Source: Rhizobium chutanense (GTDB taxonomy: Bacteria; Pseudomonadota; Alphaproteobacteria; Rhizobiales; Rhizobiaceae). Taken from it: DNA of 64,000 bases. Numbering within the stretch: the first letter of the stretch is position 1; each line of letters begins with the position of its first letter. Both the position numbers and the translations under genes were made by a program. The notes below the pieces were generated by a model. The model was not told the DNA's origin. It made no database searches and was given only the letters and a program-made list of their open reading frames with translations. Positions 8,823-17,026 of the stretch are shown here, in pieces. Location: contig NZ_NWSV01000005.1 of the NCBI RefSeq assembly GCF_002531935.1, positions 372,001 through 436,000 of the forward strand, in the 5' to 3' direction.

Positions 8823-9686
8823 ATGTCGGAAAAACATATTGATGAATTGAGCGGCGTCGAAACGACCGGACATGAATGGGACGGCATCCGCGAACTCAAC
8901 AACCCCATGCCGCGTTGGTGGGTCTGGACATTCTACGTAACGATCCTTTGGGCGATCGGCTATGCCATCGCCTATCCGGCCATTCCGATGATCACGTCCG
9001 CCACAAAAGGCTATTTCGGCTACTCGACGCGCGCCGAACTGCAGCAGGACCTCGATCTCGCCAAGGCATCCCAGACGAAGTTCCATGACCTGATCGCCGC
9101 CAAGACGGTTGAGGAGATCGACACCGATCCTGTTCTTCGGGAATTCGCGATTGCCGGCGGTGCATCCGCTTTCAAGGTGAACTGCGCGCAGTGCCATGGC
9201 TCGGGCGCCAGCGGCGGCCCGGGATTTCCGAACCTCAACGACGACGACTGGCTATGGGGCGGGGATCTCGACGCCATCCAAACGACGATCGCACACGGGA
9301 TACGCTTCGATTCGGACGCCGAAACGCATGCTTCCGAGATGCCGGCCTTTACCGACGTCATTGAGCCGATCCAGATGAAGCAGGTCGCCGCCTATGTTTG
9401 GGGGCTGACCAACACGCCCTCTGATCCTGCTCTCGCGGCTGCGGGAAAACAGGTTTTCCTCGACAACTGCGCCGCATGCCACGGCGAGGACGCCAAGGGG
9501 AAGGTGGAAATGGGCGCGCCGGATCTCGCCGATGCGATCTGGCTGAAGGCGCGCGGCGAGGACGCCATCGCTCGCCAGGTGGCCTCTCCCAAGCATGGCG
9601 TCATGCCGGCCTGGGCAGGGCGCCTCGGCGATACGACGGTCAAGGAACTGACCGTCTTCGTCCATTCGCTCGGCGGCGGAACGTGA
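8823..9686 (+). CDS. fixP: cbb3 oxidase di-haem cytochrome c subunit III
   Basis: A 287-residue protein with an N-terminal hydrophobic segment (about 32-57) and two periplasmic cytochrome c domains whose haem motifs are CAQCH (residues 121-125) and CAACH (216-220). It takes electrons from the bc1 complex or soluble cytochromes. Last gene of the fixNOQP operon; a rho-independent terminator follows at 9935-9967. Confidence 0.96.
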   Translation: MSEKHIDELSGVETTGHEWDGIRELNNPMPRWWVWTFYVTILWAIGYAIAYPAIPMITSATKGYFGYSTRAELQQDLDLAKASQTKFHDLIAAKTVEEIDTDPVLREFAIAGGASAFKVNCAQCHGSGASGGPGFPNLNDDDWLWGGDLDAIQTTIAHGIRFDSDAETHASEMPAFTDVIEPIQMKQVAAYVWGLTNTPSDPALAAAGKQVFLDNCAACHGEDAKGKVEMGAPDLADAIWLKARGEDAIARQVASPKHGVMPAWAGRLGDTTVKELTVFVHSLGGGT

Positions 9687-9696
9687 GGGAAAAGTC

Positions 9697-9882
9697 ATGA
9701 CAGCTCATGACCACAATCCGATCCTCGGCCTTTACGGCACGCCGCGCGCCGTCATCCGGTCACGCGTGTCGGCGCGCGCCAAGGTGATACCTTCATCTTC
9801 CGAGCAGGATGATCCGGCAAAGATCGGCAATTCGATCGTCAGTTTGACCTGCCTCAAAGATCACGACAGGACGAGCCGCTAG
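9697..9882 (+). CDS. Small hypothetical protein after fixP
   Basis: A 61-residue open frame, ten bases after the fixP stop, with a plausible ribosome site (GAGGGAAAAG) before its ATG. It has no membrane segment, metal motif or family resemblance I recognise and is rich in polar residues. It ends just before the operon terminator, so it would be co-transcribed with fixNOQP. It may equally be untranslated trailer sequence. Confidence 0.3.
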   Translation: MTAHDHNPILGLYGTPRAVIRSRVSARAKVIPSSSEQDDPAKIGNSIVSLTCLKDHDRTSR

Positions 9883-9934
9883 TTCTGGATTTGTCGAGGA
9901 CGTCCCAGCGGTGCTCTCCTCCGCAGTTCCTCCA

Positions 9935-9967
9935 GGCCACGCCCTTACCCCGGGGCGTGGCCTTTTT
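9935..9967 (+). terminator. Rho-independent terminator of fixNOQP
   Basis: Arms GGCCACGCCC (9935-9944) and GGGCGTGGCC (9953-9962) pair perfectly over ten bases around an eight-base loop and are followed directly by five T residues. It separates the fixNOQP transcript from the FixK-controlled fixG promoter 40 bases further on. Confidence 0.9.
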
Positions 9968-10006
9968 CCTTTTCCGGAGAGGTCTCTCTCGGGAAGGCGT
10001 CCTTTC

Positions 10007-10020
10007 TTGATCTGCATCAA
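10007..10020 (+). promoter_or_regulatory. Perfect FixK box upstream of fixG
   Basis: TTGATCTGCATCAA matches the FixK consensus exactly and ends 52 bases upstream of the chosen fixG start. It gives fixGHIS its own low-oxygen promoter after the fixNOQP terminator. Confidence 0.88.
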
Positions 10021-10072
10021 GGAAGGAATGCGCCGCAGGTGGGAGAAGAACAGGCGAAACCGGATAGGTCCC

Positions 10073-11641
10073 ATGAATCTCTACACTGCACCAGATCCCA
10101 ATGACATCGAGCGGGTCAGCGTCGAGCCGGTCAATGCGCGCCGCAACCGGCAGCCTCTCTATGCGCCTCGGAAGAAGATTTTTCCCAAGCGCGCCGAGGG
10201 ACGATTCCGCCGGTTCAAGTGGATCGTGATGCTGATCACGCTCGGCATCTATTACCTTGCGCCGTGGATTCGCTGGGATCGCGGTCCCTACGCGCCCGAC
10301 CAGGCGATCCTCATCGATCTCTCGTCGCGGCGCTTCTTCTTTTTCTTCATCGAAATCTGGCCCCAGGAGTTCTATTACGTCGCGGGCCTCCTTGTGATGG
10401 CAGGTTTCGGCCTGTTTCTCGTCACCTCGGCGGTCGGCCGCGCATGGTGCGGTTACGCCTGTCCGCAGACCGTCTGGGTCGATCTCTTCCTTGTCGTCGA
10501 ACGCGCGATCGAAGGCGACCGGAACGCACGAATGAAACTCGATGCCGCTCCCTTCAGCTTCGACAAGTTGAGGAAACGCGTCATCAAACATTCGATCTGG
10601 CTCCTGATCGGCGTCGCCACCGGCGGCGCGTGGATCTTCTATTTTGCCGATGCGCCGAGCCTGGCTGTTTCGCTGTTCACCGGCGCGGCTCCCGCAGTCG
10701 CCTATGCTACGGTCGCCACCTTGACCGGGACCACCTATGTGCTCGGCGGCCTCATGCGCGAGCAGGTGTGCACCTATATGTGCCCTTGGCCACGTATCCA
10801 GGGTGCGATGCTCGACGAGAATTCCCTCGTCGTCACCTACAACGACTGGCGGGGCGAACAGCGGTCGCGCCATGCCAAGAAGGCCCAGGCACAGGGCCTG
10901 CCGGTCGGGGATTGCGTTGATTGCAATGCCTGCGTGGCTGTCTGTCCGATGGGAATCGATATTCGCGACGGACAGCAGATGGAGTGCATCACATGCGCTC
11001 TCTGCATCGACGCCTGCGACGGCGTGATGGACAAACTCGGCAAGCCCCGTGGCCTGATCGCCTACGCGACGCTCAGCGAATATTCGAGCAATATGTCGCT
11101 TGCGACAGGGGGAGGAACAACGCCAATCCAACCGTCCAGGGTCAGAAACGAGGATGGAAGTTTCGTTTCCGCGGTCCGGCACTTCGACTGGCGCATCATC
11201 TTCCGTCCGAGAATCGTCTTTTACGCCGTTGTCTGGGCATCGATCGGCATTGCCATGGTCGTGCATCTCGCCTTCCGGGAGCGTCTCGAACTCAATGTCG
11301 TCCATGACCGGAACCCGCAATATGTCCTGGAAAGCGACGGCTCGATCCGCAACGGCTACACGCTGCGCGTCCTGAACATGGTGCCGAAGCCGAGAGATGT
11401 GAGCATTACCCTGGTCGGGTTGGAGGGAGCGACGATGCGCATTTCCGAACTCGGCAAGGAAGACGGCCGCAGTTTTACCGTCCATGCCGAACCCGACGCG
11501 GCCACGACGCTCAAGGTCTTCGTGACGCGAAAGCCTGACGGAGCCGAAATCAACGAATTCCTCTTCGTCATCGAAGATGCGGACCGTGCCGACCGGGCGA
11601 CCTATCGGGCGGCGTTCAATGCACCGGGAGACGTCAAATGA
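10073..11641 (+). CDS. fixG: Cytochrome oxidase assembly iron-sulfur protein FixG/CcoG
   Basis: A 522-residue membrane protein needed to assemble cbb3 oxidase; CcoG members are thought to reduce copper for delivery to FixN. Several membrane helices frame cysteine pairs (CGYAC, CTYMC) and a ferredoxin-like domain with two 4Fe-4S sites (CVDCNACVAVC and CITCALCIDAC, about residues 282-316), then a periplasmic C-terminal beta domain. The ATG at 10073 (MNLYTAP) is chosen over an ATG at 10028 whose purine tract is too close to it. fixH overlaps its end by four bases. Confidence 0.95.
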   Translation: MNLYTAPDPNDIERVSVEPVNARRNRQPLYAPRKKIFPKRAEGRFRRFKWIVMLITLGIYYLAPWIRWDRGPYAPDQAILIDLSSRRFFFFFIEIWPQEFYYVAGLLVMAGFGLFLVTSAVGRAWCGYACPQTVWVDLFLVVERAIEGDRNARMKLDAAPFSFDKLRKRVIKHSIWLLIGVATGGAWIFYFADAPSLAVSLFTGAAPAVAYATVATLTGTTYVLGGLMREQVCTYMCPWPRIQGAMLDENSLVVTYNDWRGEQRSRHAKKAQAQGLPVGDCVDCNACVAVCPMGIDIRDGQQMECITCALCIDACDGVMDKLGKPRGLIAYATLSEYSSNMSLATGGGTTPIQPSRVRNEDGSFVSAVRHFDWRIIFRPRIVFYAVVWASIGIAMVVHLAFRERLELNVVHDRNPQYVLESDGSIRNGYTLRVLNMVPKPRDVSITLVGLEGATMRISELGKEDGRSFTVHAEPDAATTLKVFVTRKPDGAEINEFLFVIEDADRADRATYRAAFNAPGDVK

Positions 11642-12123
11642 AGGCTTCTGCTCAAAGTTTCACAGGCCTGCACATGTTGCTCGCGACCTCGGCATTCTTC
11701 GCCGTGGGGATTGCCGTAAACATCACCATGGCCGTCTACGCCTCCTCCAGCTGGAGCGGCCTCGTCGTGGAAAACACCTATGTCGCCAGCCAGGAATTCA
11801 ACCGCAACGCGGCAGCGATGAAGGCGATGAGCGCCTCCGGCATTGAGGGCGATCTTTCCATCAACGGGCGCGAGATCCGCTACGACATCCACGACAAGGG
11901 CGGCTCGCCCGCGATCGTCGATGATGTCGTGCTGAATTTCAAACGGCCGGTCGGAGACCACGAGGACTTCCACCTGACGCTCGGGAAGACAGGCGACGGG
12001 CGTTTCGAAGCCGAGCATACGGTCGCCAGGGGCGACTGGATCGTCGAGATCATCTCGCGAAAAGACGGCGTCGTTGTCATGCACGAAGCCAAACGCTTCG
12101 ATACCGCGGAGTTCGGCCAATGA
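11638..12123 (+). CDS. fixH: FixH, cbb3 oxidase assembly membrane protein
   Basis: A 161-residue protein with one N-terminal membrane helix (about 12-35) and a periplasmic domain of the FixH/CcoH family, required for stable cbb3 oxidase assembly. The start overlaps the fixG stop and the end overlaps the fixI start, each by four bases (ATGA), so translation of fixG, fixH and fixI is coupled. Confidence 0.93.
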   Translation: MKASAQSFTGLHMLLATSAFFAVGIAVNITMAVYASSSWSGLVVENTYVASQEFNRNAAAMKAMSASGIEGDLSINGREIRYDIHDKGGSPAIVDDVVLNFKRPVGDHEDFHLTLGKTGDGRFEAEHTVARGDWIVEIISRKDGVVVMHEAKRFDTAEFGQ

Positions 12124-14408
12124 GTTGCTGCTCCATGGACCCCGAAAGCGTGCTTGCCCTCAGCGCGACATCATCCAGCGCCGAGGAAACCCGCCTTGCC
12201 AGCCATCCGCTCGGCACGGGGTTGCGCCAGCTTGATCTCAGCGTTCCCGACGTCCACTGCGGCGCCTGCATCTCGACTATCGAAAGAGCGCTGTCGGCGC
12301 TTGCCTTCGTCCGGAAAGCGCGGGTCAATCTGACCGCGCGAAGGGTAAGCTGCGTCTATCAGGAAGAGATCGACGAGCGCGCGACCGATCCGTCCGAAAT
12401 CCTCGCGGCGATCAACGCCGTGGGATATCGCGCGCACCTGTTCACGCCCTCGGCCCCCGAAAGCGACAGGACCAGAAACCAGCATCTCCTGGCGGTCGGC
12501 GTTTCCGGTTTTGCAGCCGCCAACATCATGCTGCTTTCGGTATCGGTCTGGTCGGGTGCGGATGCTGCGACGCGCGACATGTTTCACTGGATCTCGGCGA
12601 TGATCGCGGCGCCAGCGCTGGTCTATGCGGGGCGTTTCTTCTTCAAGTCGGCTTGGAACGTGCTGAAGCGCGGGCGCACCAACATGGACGTTCCGATCTC
12701 GCTCGCTGTAACTCTCTCTTATGCCGTTTCCTTATGGGAGACGGCTCACCACGGCGAACATGCGTGGTTCGACGCTTCGGTTTCCCTGCTGTTCTTTCTG
12801 TTGATCGGCCGGACTCTCGATCACGTCATGCGCGAAAAGGCCCGCGCGGCGATCAATGGGCTGGCGAGGCTCGCCCCGCGCGGAGCGCTGCTGATGATGC
12901 CGGACGGATCGCGGCGCTACATCGCGGTGGAGGAGATCGCGGTGGGCGACGAGATTTCGATCGCCGCGGGTGAACGCGTTCCCGTCGACGGCGTCGTCGT
13001 CAGCGGAGAAAGCGATGTGGACCTCTCCATCGTCACAGGCGAGAGCAGCCCGGTCGCGGTCGCTGCCGGCAGCGAGGTAAACTCCGGTGCGATGAACCTG
13101 ACCGGCTCGCTGGTCTTCAAGGCGACGAGGATTGCCAGGAACTCGCTTCTCTCGGAGATCATCGGCCTGATGGAAGCCGCCGAAGGCGGAAGGGCGCGCT
13201 ATCGCCGGATCGCCGATCGCGCGGCAGCACTCTATTCCCCGGCCGTACATCTGTTGGCGCTCATTTCTTTCCTTGCCTGGGGCCTCCTCGGCGGAGACTG
13301 GAAACATGCAATGCTGGTTGCAGTCGCGGTCCTGATCATCACCTGCCCATGCGCCCTGGGCCTTGCCGTGCCCGTGGTTCAGGTCGTTGCTGCGGGCGAG
13401 CTTTTCCGCAAGGGCATCATGGTCAAGGACGGTTCGGCGCTGGAACGGCTGGCTGAGGCGGATACAGTCGCCTTCGATAAGACCGGCACCCTGACGATGG
13501 GCATGCCGCGCCTCGTCAGGGTCGAGACGATCGAAGAGGGGAGTACCGCCATCGCCGGCGGTCTGGCCGCGCATTCGCGCCATCCGCTTTCCCAAGCGCT
13601 GGTGCGGGTCGCCGAACTCGCCCATCTCCCGTCCTTCGACGACGTCACAGAAATTCCAGGCGGCGGGCTGGAGGCTGGAAATGGAAGGGATGTCTATCGA
13701 CTGGGCAATGCGATGTTTGCCCGCGGAAACGGTTTCATGTCCCGTAGCGTGGACAGTCCGTTTTCGGAAGTGGTCCTGTCGAAAAACGGGGTCGTTCTTG
13801 CCCGCTTCTTCTTCGACGACACGCTCCGCCCGGGTGCTGCCGGGACGATCGCCCAGCTCCATGCGGCCGGCCTTGAAACGCTGATGGTATCAGGCGACAG
13901 GCAGACCATCACCGACAGTACCGCGCTGGCTCTCGGCATCGACAGGGCCTTGGGCGCCCTGACGCCGAAGCAGAAGGTCGAGGAATGCCAGAGATTGAGC
14001 AATCAGGGCCATCGCGTGCTCATGGTCGGCGATGGCATCAATGATGCTCCCGCGCTTGCCGCCGCGCATGTCTCGATGGCACCCGCCACGGCGTCCGATA
14101 TCGGCCGGCAGGCTGCCGACCTCGTCTTCTTCAACGACCGCCTCGACGCCGTTCCCGAAGCGATCGCCGTCGCGCGGCGGTCGGCCAGCCTCATCCGGCA
14201 GAACTTCGCGCTGGCGATCGGCTACAACGTGCTGGCGGTCCCCATCGCGATCGCCGGGCTGGCGACACCGCTCATCGCGGCGGTGGCCATGTCGACATCT
14301 TCGATCATCGTCGTGACGAATGCGCTGCGCCTCAATGCTTTCGCCAAACGTCCCGGCATCCGCACCGCGGAGCGGGCCGGCGGGCAAGCGGAGGTGAAAA
14401 CCGCATGA
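12120..14408 (+). CDS. fixI: Copper-transporting P1B-type ATPase FixI
   Basis: A 762-residue P-type ATPase that exports copper to the periplasm for insertion into the FixN CuB site. Visible in order: N-terminal heavy-metal domain with HCGAC (about 49-53), membrane helices, the TGESSPV actuator motif, the intramembrane CPC motif (about 407), the phosphorylation motif DKTGT (about 453) and GDGINDAP near 640. A cysteine pair at residues 3-4 may be a further metal site. It is coupled by ATGA overlaps to fixH and fixS. Confidence 0.95.
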   Translation: MSCCSMDPESVLALSATSSSAEETRLASHPLGTGLRQLDLSVPDVHCGACISTIERALSALAFVRKARVNLTARRVSCVYQEEIDERATDPSEILAAINAVGYRAHLFTPSAPESDRTRNQHLLAVGVSGFAAANIMLLSVSVWSGADAATRDMFHWISAMIAAPALVYAGRFFFKSAWNVLKRGRTNMDVPISLAVTLSYAVSLWETAHHGEHAWFDASVSLLFFLLIGRTLDHVMREKARAAINGLARLAPRGALLMMPDGSRRYIAVEEIAVGDEISIAAGERVPVDGVVVSGESDVDLSIVTGESSPVAVAAGSEVNSGAMNLTGSLVFKATRIARNSLLSEIIGLMEAAEGGRARYRRIADRAAALYSPAVHLLALISFLAWGLLGGDWKHAMLVAVAVLIITCPCALGLAVPVVQVVAAGELFRKGIMVKDGSALERLAEADTVAFDKTGTLTMGMPRLVRVETIEEGSTAIAGGLAAHSRHPLSQALVRVAELAHLPSFDDVTEIPGGGLEAGNGRDVYRLGNAMFARGNGFMSRSVDSPFSEVVLSKNGVVLARFFFDDTLRPGAAGTIAQLHAAGLETLMVSGDRQTITDSTALALGIDRALGALTPKQKVEECQRLSNQGHRVLMVGDGINDAPALAAAHVSMAPATASDIGRQAADLVFFNDRLDAVPEAIAVARRSASLIRQNFALAIGYNVLAVPIAIAGLATPLIAAVAMSTSSIIVVTNALRLNAFAKRPGIRTAERAGGQAEVKTA

Positions 14409-14563
14409 ACATGCTGATCTATCTCATACCGATCGCACTTCTGATGGGCGGCATGGGGCTCCTGGCTTTCCTCTGGTCGCTGAAGAGCGGCCAGTACGAC
14501 GATCTTCAGGGAGCCGCGTGGCGCATTCTCCTCGAAGACGAAGCCGACCGGAAGAAACCTTGA
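14405..14563 (+). CDS. fixS: cbb3 oxidase maturation protein FixS
   Basis: A 52-residue single-helix membrane protein (hydrophobic residues about 3-24, then a short charged tail ending ADRKKP) of the FixS/CcoS family, needed for cofactor insertion into FixN. It overlaps the fixI stop by four bases. Its size and place complete fixGHIS. Confidence 0.9.
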   Translation: MNMLIYLIPIALLMGGMGLLAFLWSLKSGQYDDLQGAAWRILLEDEADRKKP

Positions 14564-15261
14564 TGACACACAGGCCCGAGACGAAAGGAAGATCGATGCC
14601 TGCGAAAAATTCGGCACTTTTGCAGTCTGACCTGTTCGACGGCTTGGACCAGGCGATCGTGCAGCAACTCGCCGCCACGGCCGAGCTTCGCACCTTCGCT
14701 CCCGACGAGCGGATCGTCGCCGAAGGCCAGGAGGCGTCATTCGTCTATTGTGTCATCGGCGGGTTCGTGCGGCTTTCCAAATCGGAATCCGCCGGGCGCG
14801 AGGCGGATATCTACGTATGCGAACCGGGAGACACCTTCGGCGAATATCTTCTCTCGGGGGGCGGCTCTTATGCCTACAGCGCGTGGTCTGCCGATGGGGC
14901 CGAGGTCGCCTTGTTCGACCTTGCGGACTTGCGGGCACTCGCCGAACGGCACCCCGTCATGCATCGTAACGTCATGCGCATCATGGCCCGATATCTGCTC
15001 GGCGCAATGGATTGCATTGCGGGAGACCGGCTGCACACAGCCGCGCAACGCGTTGCGAATTACCTCATGAGCCGATGCCCGGCGTCCGCCTCGCAGGTTA
15101 CTTTCCGCCTTCCCTATCGGAAGAGGATTCTGGCCGGCAAACTGGGACTTGCCCCCGAGGCCCTTTCGCGAGCCTTTGCCGCGCTCGTCCCCGCAGGGGT
15201 CGAAATCAGGGGCAAGGTCGTTCTCGTCGACAGCGTCGATCAGCTTCGCAAGGCATGCTGA
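14563..15261 (+). CDS. Crp/Fnr-family transcriptional regulator downstream of fixS
   Basis: About 232 residues: sensory beta barrel followed by a winged helix (LAGKLGLAPEALSRAF). The recognition helix carries EALSR instead of ETVSR, as in Dnr/NnrR-like members, so its binding site may differ slightly from FixK's. There is no FNR-type cysteine cluster. The ATG at 14563 overlaps the fixS stop (TGATG); an ATG at 14596 with AAAGGA just upstream is an alternative giving 221 residues. Its place at the end of fixGHIS suggests a feedback or nitrogen-oxide input on the same regulon, which is inference. Confidence 0.85.
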   Translation: MTHRPETKGRSMPAKNSALLQSDLFDGLDQAIVQQLAATAELRTFAPDERIVAEGQEASFVYCVIGGFVRLSKSESAGREADIYVCEPGDTFGEYLLSGGGSYAYSAWSADGAEVALFDLADLRALAERHPVMHRNVMRIMARYLLGAMDCIAGDRLHTAAQRVANYLMSRCPASASQVTFRLPYRKRILAGKLGLAPEALSRAFAALVPAGVEIRGKVVLVDSVDQLRKAC

Positions 15262-15291
15262 CCTTCCCATGACAGACACAGGAAATCCGAA

Positions 15292-15747
15292 ATGACGCGC
15301 AAGCAGAAGCGGCTGGCGGTGATAGCAGGCGGCATGGGCTTCATCGCCGCCGCCGTGCTGCTGGTCATGTTCGCTTTCAGCCAGTCGGTCGCCTATTTCT
15401 ACATGCCGGCCGATCTGGCGAAGACGCCGGTGGCGCCGGAAACCCGCATCCGGCTCGGCGGCCTGGTCGGCGAGGGCAGCGTCGTGCGCGGCGCCGGCTC
15501 GACGGTGGAATTTGCCGTCACCGACGGCAGCGCCAATGCCGTGAAGGTTCAATATACCGGCATTCTTCCGGATCTCTTCCGCGAAGGCCAGGGCGTCGTC
15601 ACCGAGGGCATGTTTACATCAGGCACGAATGTCTTCGTTGCCGATACCGTGCTTGCCAAGCATGATGAGACCTATATGCCGAAAGATGTGGCCGACCGGC
15701 TGAAGCAGCAGGGGCTGTGGAACGAGGCTCAAGGGGAGGGGCAGTGA
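15292..15747 (+). CDS. ccmE: Haem chaperone CcmE/CycJ for cytochrome c maturation
   Basis: A 151-residue protein: N-terminal signal anchor (about 10-36) and a beta-barrel domain with the haem-attachment motif [10 protein letters not shown], where His124 is the covalent haem ligand and Tyr128 the conserved aromatic partner. In the family it carries haem to apocytochromes in the periplasm. Other ccm/cyc genes normally found with ccmE are missing here, so this is a lone copy, probably a second one in the genome. It starts 30 bases after the Crp/Fnr gene, so it is probably transcribed with fixGHIS and supplies haem for FixO and FixP. Confidence 0.92.
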   Translation: MTRKQKRLAVIAGGMGFIAAAVLLVMFAFSQSVAYFYMPADLAKTPVAPETRIRLGGLVGEGSVVRGAGSTVEFAVTDGSANAVKVQYTGILPDLFREGQGVVTEGMFTSGTNVFVADTVLAKHDETYMPKDVADRLKQQGLWNEAQGEGQ

Positions 15748-15815
15748 GCCCAAGCGACGCAATGAGCGATGCCATCCAATCGTGGACCGGATGTGATGGC
15801 TGGCGATCAGGACGT

Positions 15816-15829
15816 TTGACGAAGATCAA
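15816..15829 (+). promoter_or_regulatory. FixK box upstream of the CBS-BON gene
   Basis: TTGACGAAGATCAA fits TTGAT-N4-ATCAA with one change (C for T at position 5). It ends 65 bases before the ATG at 15895. The same fourteen bases occur again upstream of hemA, at 16960. Confidence 0.75.
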
Positions 15830-15894
15830 AGCGGTGCAGCCGGTCGGCCTTTAGCATATTCCCCACAATAACCGCGATCAGTGAGGCAGCGACC

Positions 15895-16572
15895 ATGCAG
15901 GCAAGGGATATAATGACCACGAAGGTGGTTTCGGTCAGCCCGGCGGTCAGCGTGCGCCATGCGGTTGCGATGATGCTGCAGAACCACGTCAGCGGTCTTC
16001 CGGTCGTCGACGATCAGGGACGCGTTTGCGGCATGGTTACGGAGGGCGATCTGCTTCTGCGCCGGGAGGTCCGGCTCACGCCCCGCCCTGCGCGGGCACC
16101 GGAGCTCATCTCCGAGATCGATCTCGAACGTTACATCTGCAGCAACGGTTGGTGTGTCAGCGATGTCATGTCGCAGGATGTGATCGTCGCGCGGCCGGAC
16201 AGCGAAGTGTCCGATATCGCCGAAAGTCTCCAGGCACATCGCATCAAACGCTTGCCGATCGTCGAAGACGGGCGTCTGGTCGGGATCGTCAGCCGGAGGG
16301 ATATTCTGCGGGTCATCGCCGAAGCGCCGGCGACCGCCTTGCCGCGAGGGGACGAGGCGATCAGACTGGCGGTGCGCACCAGGCTGAGATCCGACCTCGG
16401 ACTCACCTCTCAACGAGTGCAGGTCTCCGTCAGAAATGGGCAAGTGACCGTTGACGGCCAGGTGGAATCCGAACTCAAGCGCAAGGCCATCAAGGTTCTC
16501 GTCGAAGGCTTGGGGGGAATTGCCGGCTATCGGGATCAATTGCACGTATCGGCTGCTCACGGCCAGGATTAA
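15895..16572 (+). CDS. CBS-pair and BON domain protein
   Basis: A 225-residue soluble protein. Two CBS domains (about 5-60 and 85-145) form a nucleotide-sensing module, and a BON domain (about 158-220) follows; BON domains are usually linked to membranes or small-ligand binding. This combination occurs widely in alphaproteobacteria without a settled function. A FixK box directly upstream places it in the low-oxygen regulon. It may sense adenylate energy state in microaerobic cells, which is inference. Confidence 0.85.
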   Translation: MQARDIMTTKVVSVSPAVSVRHAVAMMLQNHVSGLPVVDDQGRVCGMVTEGDLLLRREVRLTPRPARAPELISEIDLERYICSNGWCVSDVMSQDVIVARPDSEVSDIAESLQAHRIKRLPIVEDGRLVGIVSRRDILRVIAEAPATALPRGDEAIRLAVRTRLRSDLGLTSQRVQVSVRNGQVTVDGQVESELKRKAIKVLVEGLGGIAGYRDQLHVSAAHGQD

Positions 16573-16959
16573 GGCATGGTCGCATTGGCGCGCCGCCGTC
16601 GTGCTGGAGTAATTCCAGCAAAGGTGTGCAGCGGTTTGGAAGCGCGTGAAACACGAGATAGGGCATTTCGTGATTCGAAAAACGAGAATGTTCCAACGTG
16701 ACGAGGAGGCTTGCCGGATCTTCCGGATCGGGCAAGCCATCTGTCAACTTCCCTGCTTGACACGGAAACTCCCGACTCGCGCGCCGACCTTAGCCTGGCC
16801 GCCGGTTTCTTCTTTGATTGAAAACAATGAAACCGCGGTTCGATGGATCGCGGCGTGGAATGGGCGGTCGCGGGTCATCTCAGTCTACGACAAAGAAATA
16901 AGCACGCCGTCCGCGCGAAGCCGTGTCATGCTTCTCGGCATCACCCTCCCGTGTCGAAC
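16573..16959. other. Gene-free stretch before hemA
   Basis: No coding frame with convincing composition is present. It contains a rhizobial intergenic repeat (16602-16700), a second hairpin (arms 16708-16715 and 16731-16738) and then unremarkable sequence up to the FixK box of hemA. Confidence 0.6.
16602..16700. repeat. Rhizobial intergenic repeat (RIME-like)
   Basis: It begins with a perfect inverted repeat TGCTGGA-N5-TCCAGCA (16602-16620) and goes on with a recognisable diverged copy of a repeat scattered between genes in Rhizobium genomes (AATTCCAGCAAAGGTGTGC, then the AGATAGGGCATTTCGTGATT part). Assignment to the RIME family is from memory of that sequence; a genome-wide search would settle it. 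Confidence 0.55.
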
Positions 16960-16973
16960 TTGACGAAGATCAA
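16960..16973 (+). promoter_or_regulatory. FixK box upstream of hemA
   Basis: TTGACGAAGATCAA, identical to the box before the CBS-BON gene, ends 53 bases before the hemA start. It predicts more 5-aminolevulinate synthesis in low oxygen. Confidence 0.78.
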
Positions 16974-17026
16974 ATACGCGGACGCCGTCCCGATATATCG
17001 CTTGGGCATGCAGAATGGAGCATATG

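Noticed and set aside
9854..11485. A 543-codon open frame opposite fixG
   Set aside because: Shadow of fixG; Asp/His/Arg-rich composition without domains, and it runs across the fixNOQP terminator.
12732..13862. A 376-codon open frame opposite fixI
   Set aside because: Complement of the conserved P-type ATPase domain; no independent coding signs.
14563..15261. Whether the Crp/Fnr gene after fixS is fnrN
   Set aside because: FnrN has an N-terminal cysteine cluster for an iron-sulfur centre; here the N-terminal part has no cysteines, so direct oxygen sensing of the FNR kind is unlikely.
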